This document shows positions 35,130 through 44,187 of a stretch of DNA of 64,000 bases, piece by piece. Positions within the stretch are counted from its first letter, which is position 1. Every line of letters begins with the position of its first letter. The DNA is from an uncultured Clostridia bacterium (GTDB taxonomy: Bacteria; Bacillota; Clostridia; Peptostreptococcales; Anaerovoracaceae), in assembly GCA_934278925.1 (NCBI GenBank), contig CAKQWJ010000003.1, positions 62,001 to 126,000 on the forward strand, read 5' to 3'. The position numbers were made by a program, and so were the translations under genes. The notes below the pieces were generated by a model that was not told where the DNA came from, did not search any database, and saw only the letters and a program-made list of their open reading frames with translations.

Positions 35130-36740
35130 CTACAGACCAAACACCAGGAATAGGAACAGTCCGATTGCGATGGTGGCCGGGACGGTAAGGGACAACATAA
35201 TTTTCAGTACATCACCTTCTTTGCCCAGGCAACCGGCGGTAGTGGTTCCCAGAATAATCTTGCTCGGGCTCACCGCAGCGCCGATGGAGCCTCCTGCGGT
35301 CTGCGCTCCCAGTACTGCCGGTGCGTTCACACCCAGCAGTGAAGATGTGGTCATCTGGAAGTCTCCGAACAGGATGTTGGAACTCATGTTGCTTCCGGTC
35401 ATAAACGTTCCCAGCAATCCAATGAACGGTGCGAGAATCAGGTATTTATTGCCCAGCACGCCGGCAATTCCCTGAGACAGAACGACGGTCTGTCCGGTTC
35501 CGGACATGATTTTGGACATGATTACCAGTCCGATTACTGCCATTCCCGACGGCATGGTCATGGTGATGGAACGGCCGAAAATTGCCTTGGTTCCGCCGGC
35601 CTGAATCCAGCCGTGCTTCTTGTAGTATACCAATCCGATTACAGCAGACAGGAATAAGAACATGCTGGCATGGGTAAACGGAACAATCGGAGAGAACGCA
35701 TCGGAGGCCGCATTCACGAAACCGTATCCGGTGGATGTTTCCGGAACGGAGATGCTCAGCTGAACCTTGCTCAAGAATGCATTTACCGGTTTAACCGTCA
35801 GCACGATGATGGTCATCAGGGACAGCAACGCGTATGGAACAAAGGCCTGTACCAAAGTCATATCCTTCGGTGCATCTAAGGTTTCACCGGTGCTTTCGGT
35901 GCGAACCATAATCTTGGAATCTTCGATTCTCCACTCATCCCGGTACATCTTCATTCTTCCCATCAGCATGAGAACGACCAGACAAATAACAGCCGGAACG
36001 AAGTTGCTCAGTGTGGTGTTCACCTGGCTCAGTACCAATTCACCGCCGCCGCCGATAAGGGTCATTACCAGCACGGCCGGAAATCCCTTCTTCACGGCTT
36101 TTCCTTTTCCGTACAGCCAGCAGATGATGATTCCGGTCACGAAATCCCATACCAGCAGGAATACTGCTGCCCAGAATGCCGCTCTGTAATACTCCGGACT
36201 GCCTGCCTGAATACCGGCGGATACCGCCAGAGAATCCCACGCGGCCCCCAAGGTACCGAAGGTATTTCCCCATGCCTGGCCCAAGAGCGGAATAACGATG
36301 GCGTACATCGGCGCCACACCGATTCCGATTAGAAGCGGTGCGCCTACTGCAACCGGTACACCGAATCCGGTAATGCCCTGCAGAAAGCTCTCGAAAATCC
36401 AGCCCATCGCCAGTACCAGCAACAGTTCATTCGGCAGCAGCTTGCTCATGCCCTCTTTGATGACAATGAACGCTTTCGCCTCATCACCCACCTGGTACAT
36501 GAGAATCGCCGTCCATATGATTAATAGAATGACCAAGGCACTCCAAATGCCCTTGGCACTCTCCACCGCGATGGTGGTAATGTCTGCCTTATACACCAGC
36601 AGACCGGAAAAAATCGTAATAAGCAAGCCAACCGGGGCCGCCTCGGTGGCGCCCCAGTGAAACTTGATCATTAATACGATTAATACGATAATCGGCAGGA
36701 ATGCCATTATCCATGTTAAGAAATTTACAGGTATATTCAT
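35130..36740 (-). CDS. LctP-family (L-lactate permease-like) transporter
   Basis: 536 residues and about twelve to fourteen membrane helices. Family marks include FESFLQGITGFGVPVAVGAPLLIG-like core (split here as FLQGITGFGVPVAVGAP), GNTFGTLGAAWDSL, TGSNMSSNILFG and the C-terminal GGSIGAAVSPSKII. LctP proteins carry lactate, glycolate and similar 2-hydroxy/2-oxo acids. Here the gene is inside the allantoin operon, between the carbamate kinase gene and allC. Oxamate, the end product of this pathway and a close pyruvate/lactate analogue, is therefore a likely substrate, probably exported. That assignment is inference; the family call is firm. Confidence 0.88.
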   Translation of the reverse strand: MNIPVNFLTWIMAFLPIIVLIVLMIKFHWGATEAAPVGLLITIFSGLLVYKADITTIAVESAKGIWSALVILLIIWTAILMYQVGDEAKAFIVIKEGMSKLLPNELLLVLAMGWIFESFLQGITGFGVPVAVGAPLLIGIGVAPMYAIVIPLLGQAWGNTFGTLGAAWDSLAVSAGIQAGSPEYYRAAFWAAVFLLVWDFVTGIIICWLYGKGKAVKKGFPAVLVMTLIGGGGELVLSQVNTTLSNFVPAVICLVVLMLMGRMKMYRDEWRIEDSKIMVRTESTGETLDAPKDMTLVQAFVPYALLSLMTIIVLTVKPVNAFLSKVQLSISVPETSTGYGFVNAASDAFSPIVPFTHASMFLFLSAVIGLVYYKKHGWIQAGGTKAIFGRSITMTMPSGMAVIGLVIMSKIMSGTGQTVVLSQGIAGVLGNKYLILAPFIGLLGTFMTGSNMSSNILFGDFQMTTSSLLGVNAPAVLGAQTAGGSIGAAVSPSKIILGTTTAGCLGKEGDVLKIMLSLTVPATIAIGLFLFLVFGL

Positions 36741-36791
36741 ATTGAAAGTACTCCTCTTTTTCTCAAATCTCGTATTACGGTAAAAACAGAA

Positions 36792-37724
36792 TTATCTGTG
36801 GATGACGGTTCCGGTCTCTCCATTGATACCTTCTCTTGCCTTCTCGAGGAGTGTGATCAGAGCATTTCTGCCTTCTCCGGATTCTGCGAAACGGATTGCC
36901 GCTTCTACCTTCGGCAGCATGGAGCCCTTTGCGAACTGCTCTTCTGCAATATATTCCTTTGCCTGATCCACGGTCAGATCTGCCAGCCATTCCTGGTTTT
37001 CCTTGCCCCAGTTGATGGCAACCTTCTCTACTGCTGTGAGAATTACCAGGTAATCGGCACCGAATGTGGATGCCAGCAGGCTGCTTGCGTTGTCCTTGTC
37101 GATAACGGCACGAGCACCCACCAGAGCGCCGTCCCGATCCACAACCGGGATACCGCCGCCGCCGCAGGTGATAACGATGTGGCCTGCTTCGAACAGAGTT
37201 CTGATGGTTCCCAGTTCGCAGATTCTCTTTGGCATCGGGGAAGCAACCACTTCTCTGTAACCTCTTCCGGCATCCTCTACCACAGAAACACCCTGTGCTT
37301 CCAGCTTATCCGCTTCTTCTTTGGTCAGGAAACGTCCGATTGGCTTGGTCGGATTCTTGAAGGCATCGTCATTCTCATCCACCAATGTCTGAGAAATAAT
37401 TGTGGAAACCTTCTTGTCGATTCCTCTCTTCTTCAGTTCATATTTGATCGCATTCTGCAGATCGATTCCGATATATCCCTGGCTCATTGCGCCGCAGGAT
37501 GCCAGCGGAACCTCTCCGTACTGGTGATTGGATCTTGCCAGCATATCCATTGCATTCTGAATCATGCCAACCTGTGGTCCGTTTCCGTGAGTGACAATCA
37601 GATCATGACCCTCTTCAATCAGGTCCACAATTACACCGGCAGTGTGAGCAACCGCTTTACGCTGCTCCTCTACGTTATTTCCCAGTGCATTTCCCCCCAG
37701 TGCGATGACAATTTTCTTGCCCAT
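36792..37724 (-). CDS. arcC: carbamate kinase
   Basis: 310 residues. Transfers phosphate from carbamoyl phosphate to ADP, yielding ATP, CO2 and ammonia. Clear amino-acid kinase fold with KIVIALGGNAL, THGNGPQVG, CGGGGIPV and FAKGSMLPKVEAA. It stands directly after the oxamate carbamoyltransferase fusion gene, which would supply carbamoyl phosphate; no arginine deiminase genes are nearby. By role it corresponds to the catabolic kinase of the E. coli allantoin locus (YbcF/AllK). Confidence 0.95.
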   Translation of the reverse strand: MGKKIVIALGGNALGNNVEEQRKAVAHTAGVIVDLIEEGHDLIVTHGNGPQVGMIQNAMDMLARSNHQYGEVPLASCGAMSQGYIGIDLQNAIKYELKKRGIDKKVSTIISQTLVDENDDAFKNPTKPIGRFLTKEEADKLEAQGVSVVEDAGRGYREVVASPMPKRICELGTIRTLFEAGHIVITCGGGGIPVVDRDGALVGARAVIDKDNASSLLASTFGADYLVILTAVEKVAINWGKENQEWLADLTVDQAKEYIAEEQFAKGSMLPKVEAAIRFAESGEGRNALITLLEKAREGINGETGTVIHR

Positions 37725-37801
37725 TATTTAGTCCTCCATATACTCTGATATACGCAGCGGCCTGATTTCTCAGGCCGCCACAGTAGATTCTTTAGATTTG
37801 A

Positions 37802-40800
37802 TTATTCTTCAAAACCCAGCTTCTTTGCATAAGCCAGAACGGCCTTCTGGAATGCTTCGATTGGCGGATGTACCGTGCCGGCACCGATCTGGCCGAATCC
37901 CGCAATCTTGTGGGCAATACCGGTGTTGATAACCGGAGTAATTCCCTTCTCCACAACCAGTCTTGCATCGATACCCAGGCAGGTACCTCTGAAGTTCCAG
38001 TTCGGAATGATGTAGTTCGGGTTTCTGTCGATGGTGATTTCCGTCATTTCGTTACTGGTGTTCAGCGCATCTTCGTAACCGCCTGCACCGACGAAACGGG
38101 TTACAGCCGGAGCAGCGATCATCGCCATTCCACCTACACCAACGGTTTCAGTGATTGCACTGTCACCGATATCCGGGCAAGCATCCTCGCCGTCATAACC
38201 GGTGAAGTACAGACCCTGTGGTGTGTTAACCGGACCGGTGAACCATTCGTCTCCCATTCCGGCGATACGGATACCGAAGTTTACGCCGTTTCTGCACATT
38301 GCGGTAACAACGGTTCCGTCGGTCAGTGTTCTCGCACCGTCCATGATTGCCTTACCGGTTGCCATCATAACGTTCAGGAAGAACTGATCGGTGTCTGCCA
38401 AGAACTTCATTACGGAAGATTTCTCATCCTGCGGCATATCCATGTCGGTGATAATCGGTGCCATTTCCTTATAGAAACACAGGGACGCAGCGATATTTCT
38501 CTGGTGGAATTCGTCGCCCATTGCGATTGCCTTTGCAATCAGCGGATTGATTGCCAGTCCGCCATCCAGGGAACGAATCGCTCTTCCCAGTGTTGGTCCC
38601 AGTACATCTCTCATCCATCTCAGACGGTTTACAACCTCTTCAGAGTATGCACCGAAACGCAGTACCTTTCCGATACCTTCGTTCATCTGGCAGTATGCGT
38701 AGTTGCCATCGGTCTCGTTCTGAACAACGAATACCGGCATGTTCTGTGTGGTGATTCCGCCCATCGGACCTACTGCGTTGCAGTGGTGGCATGGAACGAA
38801 CTGAATCTCACCGGACTCCAGAAGTTTGCGAGCATCTGCTTCGTTGTCTGCCCACTCCTCGAAGAGTACTGCACCAACGCAGGAACCCTGTACGGTTGCC
38901 GGCATATCCTTGTATTCAATCGGCGGACCTGCGTGCAGGATTACCTTGCCGTTGTTTTCGTTCAGCTGCGGAATTACGGTCTTTGCCGGAACGTTGTCCT
39001 TCAGTACCGGCTGTGCAGCAACAACCTTTGCGATTACCTTGCGGTTCGCCTCGTCGATATCAAATCCTTCGTAATTTCTCAGGAAGTTCAGCGCCTTAAT
39101 CAGCGTGATGTCTCCGCCTGCCGGTGGCATCCAGTCGTACTGAACCACGTCGCAGCCGAACTTCTCGGTTACTTCCGCAAAGCTCTTCAGACCGATGTTG
39201 ATCACCTTTGGCTTGCTGGAAAGCATCTTCACCAGCTTCTCGGAAGGTGCGGATACTTCGCACTCTCTTACCTGCTTCGGACGAGTTTCCTTCTGTTCCG
39301 GAACGAAATCGTATCCGATTGCCTGAAGTGCAGTCTTTGCAGCCAGCATGTTGGTCTCCGCCACGATTACGCCGGCTTCCTTCAGCTTTGCAACGGATTC
39401 GTCGTAACCCTGGAAGTCGTTTCTGGTTCCGCATACTTCTGCAACGAAGAATACCTTTCTGTCCTGAGCAGCAGCCTTTTCCTGCAGGCTCTTTACAGCC
39501 GGAATCAGTGCTCCTGCCATGTCTTCGTGAGAACCGTATCCCAGTACCACGTCGAACAGGATGACACCGGTGCTCGGATCGTCCACAGCCTCTTCCATGC
39601 ACTCTACTCTGGTTCTCGGATCGATCATTGGATGCGGCTTACCCTGTGTGTAAACATCATCGCCCAGGTCGATTACCACGTTACCGTCTGCATTCAGCTT
39701 GAAGCCTTCCTGATGAGCGCAATCCTGCAGTCCCAGTGCTTCCTTAATCAGCATTGCAGATTCTCCGGCCAAAGTACCGCCGGAATAGTATGCCTTAATG
39801 GTTTTCTTGTCTTCCTTCTTGAAGAACCGGCTTCTGTCGCAATCAACAGTTCCCTCTTCTACCTTCTGACCTCTTACCAGGCTTACTGCCAGGCGAGCAC
39901 ACTCGTCCAGTGTATAGGTCTGATAGAATCCTTCTTCGTAGTATTCCGGCTTCTCGCCCAGGAACAGGCATACAACCGGCTTCTTGCAAACGCTCAGTCT
40001 TGCAGCAACCTTGTCTGCCACTTCCTTTGCCGGTGGTTTGGAGATAACAACCAGCACCTTAACGGTCTGATCCTCTTCCATGGCATCGATTACGTCCAGC
40101 ATTGTGGTTCCGCCTACCTCTGCAGACAGATCTCTTCCGCCGGTTCCGATTGCGTTGGTAACGCCCTCGCCCAGACGGTCAATGATGGTGGTCAGTTCCT
40201 GAATTCCGGTACCGGATGCGCCGATGATTCCGATGGAACCCGGGTTAACGGTGTTGGTAAAAGCAATCGGAACGCTCTGGATGATTCCGGTTCCGCAGTC
40301 CGGTCCCATAACAACCAGGCCCTTCTCGTGTGCCTTGTCCTTAATCTTCTTCTCATCTTCGATGGTTACGTTGTCGGAGAACATGAATACGTTCATGTCT
40401 TCGTCCAGTGCTCTCTCCGCTTCCAGTGCGGCATATGCACCCGGGATGGAAATGACTGCCAGGTTGGCATCCGGCATCTGTGCCAGAGCCTGATCCCAGG
40501 ACTTCGCTGCCTGAGCCCCCTGCTTCTTCGCATCGGCGCTTCCTTCTTTTGCGAAGTACTCGTCCACTCTCTCCATCAGTGCGTCCAGAACGCTTTCCTC
40601 TTCCACGTCTGCAACGACTACCATGTCGTTCGGAGTTGCTGCCATCAGCTCTTCTGTCTCCAGTCCGCCCTGCTTGAAGATATCCTTGTTCGCAGGAGTT
40701 GCCATCATGATGGAAACCTTGTTCACACCCTCTACGGTGGAAACTTCATTGGTCAGAAGCATCAGAGTTACAGAATCGTGATAGCTTCCGGCTTTAACGA

Positions 40801-40813
40801 TTGTCTTTAACAT
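37802..40813 (-). CDS. FdrA-YlbE fusion: oxamate carbamoyltransferase subunits AllF and AllG in one chain
   Basis: 1003 residues. Residues 1 to about 520 match FdrA: a CoA-ligase-like Rossmann fold with IGIIGASGTGIQELT (195-207), GTGGRDLSAEVGG and VVISKPPAKE. Residues from about 530 to the end match the DUF1116 (YlbE) family: WMPPAGGD, HCNAVGPMGGI, GEDACPDIGDSAITE-like region and HPPIEAF near the end. In E. coli these are separate genes of about 555 and 419 residues, whose sum fits this protein. With AllH (DUF2877) they are reported to form oxamate transcarbamylase, converting oxalurate and phosphate to oxamate and carbamoyl phosphate. No internal stop or frameshift is seen. Confidence 0.88.
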   Translation of the reverse strand: MLKTIVKAGSYHDSVTLMLLTNEVSTVEGVNKVSIMMATPANKDIFKQGGLETEELMAATPNDMVVVADVEEESVLDALMERVDEYFAKEGSADAKKQGAQAAKSWDQALAQMPDANLAVISIPGAYAALEAERALDEDMNVFMFSDNVTIEDEKKIKDKAHEKGLVVMGPDCGTGIIQSVPIAFTNTVNPGSIGIIGASGTGIQELTTIIDRLGEGVTNAIGTGGRDLSAEVGGTTMLDVIDAMEEDQTVKVLVVISKPPAKEVADKVAARLSVCKKPVVCLFLGEKPEYYEEGFYQTYTLDECARLAVSLVRGQKVEEGTVDCDRSRFFKKEDKKTIKAYYSGGTLAGESAMLIKEALGLQDCAHQEGFKLNADGNVVIDLGDDVYTQGKPHPMIDPRTRVECMEEAVDDPSTGVILFDVVLGYGSHEDMAGALIPAVKSLQEKAAAQDRKVFFVAEVCGTRNDFQGYDESVAKLKEAGVIVAETNMLAAKTALQAIGYDFVPEQKETRPKQVRECEVSAPSEKLVKMLSSKPKVINIGLKSFAEVTEKFGCDVVQYDWMPPAGGDITLIKALNFLRNYEGFDIDEANRKVIAKVVAAQPVLKDNVPAKTVIPQLNENNGKVILHAGPPIEYKDMPATVQGSCVGAVLFEEWADNEADARKLLESGEIQFVPCHHCNAVGPMGGITTQNMPVFVVQNETDGNYAYCQMNEGIGKVLRFGAYSEEVVNRLRWMRDVLGPTLGRAIRSLDGGLAINPLIAKAIAMGDEFHQRNIAASLCFYKEMAPIITDMDMPQDEKSSVMKFLADTDQFFLNVMMATGKAIMDGARTLTDGTVVTAMCRNGVNFGIRIAGMGDEWFTGPVNTPQGLYFTGYDGEDACPDIGDSAITETVGVGGMAMIAAPAVTRFVGAGGYEDALNTSNEMTEITIDRNPNYIIPNWNFRGTCLGIDARLVVEKGITPVINTGIAHKIAGFGQIGAGTVHPPIEAFQKAVLAYAKKLGFEE

Positions 40814-40867
40814 TAAATCTCTCCTTGTTTCTCTGTAAAAAAGTTACGGTTTCAATGTTATCTATAA

Positions 40868-41920
40868 TTAGTCCGCAAAACGGTTCTTGTGATCGTATCT
40901 GTCGAAATGAATCGGTTCACCCTTCAGGTATTCTACCAGTTCATCCGCAACGTCCACACCGCCGGTTGCGTACGCTTTATCCATTCTCAGTTTCGCTCTC
41001 TCGCCCGGATAATTCACCTTATCAAATCCCGGAGCCGGCTTGATTTCGCCGATTTCGTCCAGGCAAGCGGACATGGTCTTCATGAACTGCTCCGCGCCGC
41101 AGAATCTTTCCGGATCGATTACGATGTGCATCTGACCCAGTCTTCTGCCTTCGGACAAATCGTGATACATGGAGCTTACGTGACCGCCGAACGGAACACC
41201 CAGCAGAATTCCGGAGAAGATGTCTACCATCATCATCAAACCATAACCCTTAGCACCTGCGATTGGAACCAGAGCGTTTACCTTGTGCGGATCCGTAACC
41301 GGAGCGCCGTGTTCGTCTACTGCCCAATCTGCCGGAATTTCCTGATGCTTGGATCTCTTGTCCAGAATCTTTCCCCATGCCTGTACGGTTGTTGCCATGT
41401 CGAATACAACCTTACGATCGTCTGCAGTCGGTGCTGCGAAAGAAATCGGGTTGGTACCATAGTAAGGTTCTGCACCGCCGTAAGGAACGGCCATCGGATC
41501 GGACTGGCAGAAAGAAATTGCGCACAGACCCTCATCCGCAGCCATTTCAGTGTAGTAACCGATGGAACCGCTGTGGGACAGATTGCTCATTCCCACTACT
41601 GCAATACCGTTTTCCTTTGCCATCTCGATGGCTTTCTCCATACCTTCCTTTGCAACAACAAAGCCGATGCCGTTGTCACCGTCCAGAATTCCGGAGCAAG
41701 GTCCGGTCTGCTTCCAGGTAATGTTTGGTTCAACAGTAATGCCGCCCTTGAAGATTCTCTCGCTGTAATACTCTACACGAACTGCGCCGTGGGAATAATA
41801 ACCTCTCTCATGTGCCCACATCAGAATTTCTGCAGTGGTTTCTGCATGATCTTCGTGCAGACCTGCCTGCATGAGTTTACCCTTCATCAGGCCTTTCAGT
41901 TCTTCTCTCGATAATTTCAC
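40868..41920 (-). CDS. allD: ureidoglycolate dehydrogenase (malate/lactate dehydrogenase family)
   Basis: 350 residues. Oxidises (S)-ureidoglycolate to oxalurate with NAD(P)+. Recognised as a member of the LDH2/MDG2 family by GLHEDHAETTAEILMWA, RGYYSHGAVRVEYY, GDNGIGFVVAKEG, SNLSHSGSIGYY, PYGGAEPYYGTNPISFAAPT and AKGYGLMMMVDIFSG. Allantoin context decides the substrate over malate or sulfolactate. The start is GTG with a GGGAGG site. Lies between allE and the allF-allG fusion. Confidence 0.9.
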   Translation of the reverse strand: MKLSREELKGLMKGKLMQAGLHEDHAETTAEILMWAHERGYYSHGAVRVEYYSERIFKGGITVEPNITWKQTGPCSGILDGDNGIGFVVAKEGMEKAIEMAKENGIAVVGMSNLSHSGSIGYYTEMAADEGLCAISFCQSDPMAVPYGGAEPYYGTNPISFAAPTADDRKVVFDMATTVQAWGKILDKRSKHQEIPADWAVDEHGAPVTDPHKVNALVPIAGAKGYGLMMMVDIFSGILLGVPFGGHVSSMYHDLSEGRRLGQMHIVIDPERFCGAEQFMKTMSACLDEIGEIKPAPGFDKVNYPGERAKLRMDKAYATGGVDVADELVEYLKGEPIHFDRYDHKNRFAD

Positions 41921-42024
41921 TTATGATACCTCCCATTATTCGGGAATCTCTTCCCAATGCAATTTGTTTTTATTGACACCCGGGCCTGCCTGCGCAAGCC
42001 CGGATTAACGTCTTTAGAATTGAA

Positions 42025-42810
42025 CTAGAGAGCAACGTCTCTGTTGCAGTCCTTGGAGTAGATGTAGATGAAGTCCTCGGTACCTACGCCGTAGCAAGCC
42101 TGCGGTACATAGGAATCCATGAATACGTAGTCGCCCTTCTGCAGCGGAACCCACTCGTCGTCCAGACGATACATTCCCTTGCCCTGCAGGAAGTACATTC
42201 CGTGCTCCTGGATGTGAGTTTCAATGTATCCGTGGCATGCACCCGGTTTGAACTTCAGCAGATGCATGTTCATATCGAAACCGAAATCCTCTGCAGCCGG
42301 CAGGAAGTCCTTGCTGTGGCAGTTTGCCATGCCTTCATATTCTTTCCACTCGGTGTCGTTGATGTTGGCAACAACAGTGTGTGCGCTGTGACCTTCCAGT
42401 GCAGCGTATCTTCTTCTGTAGATGTATACGAACGCATCCTCGTCGCTGTTGTTAACAAAGCTGAATGGCTTGTCTGCCGGGGAGTAGATGTAACCGCCCT
42501 CGGTGAGTTCTGCTTCCTCATCTGCGTTCTTAACGGTCAGCTTTCCGCTAACTACGTACAGGAAGGACTCGATGCCGTTTCCGCCGATTGCGTCGTTCTT
42601 GCCGCCCGGATGAACGGTGGAAATGTAATCTGCGAAATCTGCGCCCATTGCCGGGGAACCCAGGATTGTGGTGTCGCAGTTTTCATATCCCGGAATTGCG
42701 TTCTTTACGATGCCGTCCGGTTCCAGAATCACGTAATTCTCTCTCTTGCATACGGATCTTGTGGACAGCAGTGTTTCTCTGTAGCCTGTGTTGTTGTTCA
42801 GATAACTCAT
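42025..42810 (-). CDS. allE: (S)-ureidoglycine aminohydrolase
   Basis: 261 residues. Mn-dependent bicupin that releases ammonia from ureidoglycine to give (S)-ureidoglycolate. Two cupin halves: GGNGIESFLYVVSGKLTV in the first and GYIETHIQEHGMYFLQGKG in the second, the latter with the metal-binding His/Glu set. The frame opens at 42903 but an AGAGAGG site points to the ATG at 42810, giving the standard length. First gene of the long allE-allD-allFG-arcC-permease-allC operon, downstream of three operator-like motifs. Confidence 0.92.
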   Translation of the reverse strand: MSYLNNNTGYRETLLSTRSVCKRENYVILEPDGIVKNAIPGYENCDTTILGSPAMGADFADYISTVHPGGKNDAIGGNGIESFLYVVSGKLTVKNADEEAELTEGGYIYSPADKPFSFVNNSDEDAFVYIYRRRYAALEGHSAHTVVANINDTEWKEYEGMANCHSKDFLPAAEDFGFDMNMHLLKFKPGACHGYIETHIQEHGMYFLQGKGMYRLDDEWVPLQKGDYVFMDSYVPQACYGVGTEDFIYIYSKDCNRDVAL

Positions 42811-42892
42811 TGAAATAACCTCTCTTTCATTATCTCTGTTAAAAAATGTTCCGTTGAACCTTATCAGCGATTTTCTTCTTTTAAACCGCAAG

Positions 42893-42910
42893 TGGTCAAC
42901 CAATTTTTAC
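42893..42910 (+). promoter_or_regulatory. allantoin-locus motif, copy 1
   Basis: TGGTCAACCAATTTTTAC, 83 bases before allE. The core TGGT-CA-ACCA is a palindrome of the FCD-regulator type. Confidence 0.6.
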
Positions 42911-42926
42911 AATTCAATTGTGCCAC

Positions 42927-42944
42927 CTTTCAACCCATTTTGCA
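42927..42944 (+). promoter_or_regulatory. allantoin-locus motif, copy 2
   Basis: CTTTCAACCCATTTTGCA, 34 bases from copy 1 and in the same orientation; weaker in its left half. Confidence 0.45.
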
Positions 42945-42976
42945 AGCTATTTTTTAATTATTTTTGCATTAAAATT

Positions 42977-42994
42977 TGGACAACCTATTTTTAA
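42977..42994 (+). promoter_or_regulatory. allantoin-locus motif, copy 3
   Basis: TGGACAACCTATTTTTAA, same orientation as copies 1 and 2. Confidence 0.55.
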
Positions 42995-43096
42995 TATGAG
43001 AATTCTTTCTTATTAAACCCCTTGTTTTTCAACATATTGTGTAGTTCTACAGCTTTCCCCCTATTCTTCGTATCCGGAATCCTATTTTTGATTTAT

Positions 43097-43126
43097 TTGA
43101 CAATCACCGATAAAATGGAGTAAAAT
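43097..43126 (+). promoter_or_regulatory. promoter of the alpha/beta hydrolase gene
   Basis: -35 TTGACA (43097-43102), 18-base spacer, -10 TAAAAT (43121-43126), leaving a leader of about 90 bases. Confidence 0.6.
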
Positions 43127-43223
43127 TCTGAAAAAGAGCTATCATAAAAAATTAAAGGTCTATTAAAAATAACGCGCTGATGAATTTTTTACAAATTCTC
43201 GGTATATTCAGGAGGACATTTCT

Positions 43224-44117
43224 ATGCTTCAGAAACAAATTATTGATTTTTCGGAGTTCGCTTCGTACGATTTCACAAAAAAAGCCACCGTATATCACGA
43301 GGATTCCGTCTCACCAAAGGCTGTTCTGTTGTATTTTCACGGCGGCGGACTCCTCTACGGAAACCGTGAGGACCTGCCGGAAAAACACCTGCATACTTTT
43401 ACCGAGAAGGGATATGTGATTGCCGCAATGGATTACCCTCTCGCTCCGGCGGTAACCCTGCCGGGAATTCTGGAGGACGTGTTGGATTCCGTCAATCGAT
43501 ACGAAGAAGTGCTGACCGCCGCCGGATTGGTCACGGAGGACGGAACGCAGAATGCTTTTATGCCGGGAGTGATTCCGTACTTTCTGTGGGGACGCTCCGC
43601 CGGCGCCTATCTGGCACTTTTGGCCGGTGCCTCGGAAAAGCTTGCCGTCAAACCCGCCGGAATTCTGTCCTACTACGGATACGGCTTCCTGACGGACGGA
43701 TGGTATGACACTTCCAGTTTCTGGTACAATTCACTGCCGGAAGTGTCGGAGAGCTGTCTTCAAGCGATTCCTTCGGAGCCCCACTGCACCGGACCGCTGG
43801 AAACCCATTACAGCGTATACGTGTACGCCCGGCAAAAAGGCCTTTGGAAGGATTTAATCTATAGCGGCCGGGAGAAGTTCTTCTTTATCGACTACTCCCT
43901 CCGGCTCAAGGACACGCTTCAGGCACCGCTGTTCTGTGCACACAGTACCGGAGATAACGATGTGCCTTTCACGGAATTCAACGCGCTTTCATCCAAGTAT
44001 CGGCCGGAGAAATACATCGCCGCCGCCGGGGATCATGACTTTGACCGAGACGAGGACAGTCCTTTCACCGATGAGTTGCTGAACGCCACGATACAATTTA
44101 TGGAAAAACATCTGTAA
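43224..44117 (+). CDS. alpha/beta hydrolase, HSL/esterase-like
   Basis: 297 residues, no signal peptide. The oxyanion-hole motif FHGGG (about 38-42), the nucleophile elbow GRSAG (about 126-130), and a late DHDF His give a complete serine hydrolase triad with an Asp in between (TGDNDVP). This is the hormone-sensitive-lipase-like branch, whose members hydrolyse small esters or amides. It is divergent from the allE operon and shares its motif-rich control region, so it may act on a compound linked to ureide use; the substrate is unknown. AGGAGG site before the ATG. Confidence 0.78.
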   Translation: MLQKQIIDFSEFASYDFTKKATVYHEDSVSPKAVLLYFHGGGLLYGNREDLPEKHLHTFTEKGYVIAAMDYPLAPAVTLPGILEDVLDSVNRYEEVLTAAGLVTEDGTQNAFMPGVIPYFLWGRSAGAYLALLAGASEKLAVKPAGILSYYGYGFLTDGWYDTSSFWYNSLPEVSESCLQAIPSEPHCTGPLETHYSVYVYARQKGLWKDLIYSGREKFFFIDYSLRLKDTLQAPLFCAHSTGDNDVPFTEFNALSSKYRPEKYIAAAGDHDFDRDEDSPFTDELLNATIQFMEKHL

Positions 44118-44123
44118 AAAAAG

Positions 44124-44164
44124 AACGACCGCGCAGGGGCCGCCGAACCTCCTGCATGGTCGTT
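44124..44164. terminator. bidirectional terminator after hydrolase gene
   Basis: AACGACC and GGTCGTT outer arms with inner CAGG/CCTG pairing, A-rich left flank and TTTTGTTT on the right; lies between convergent genes. Confidence 0.75.
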
Positions 44165-44187
44165 TTGTTTCGTATTCTCACTTCATT

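Larger units (their letters stand above)
42811..43223. other. divergent control region between allE operon and hydrolase gene
   Basis: 413 bases, AT-rich. It holds three copies of the NGGTCAACCMATTTTTAA motif (42893, 42927, 42977), a degenerate trace near 43028, and a good plus-strand promoter at 43097-43126. I could not assign a convincing -10 box for allE. Confidence 0.6.

Noticed and set aside
37868..40810. 980-codon open frame on the plus strand
   Set aside because: It lies wholly antisense to the FdrA-YlbE fusion, whose product is clearly conserved. The translation is rich in Cys, His and Ser with no recognisable domain, as expected for a mirror frame of a codon-biased gene.
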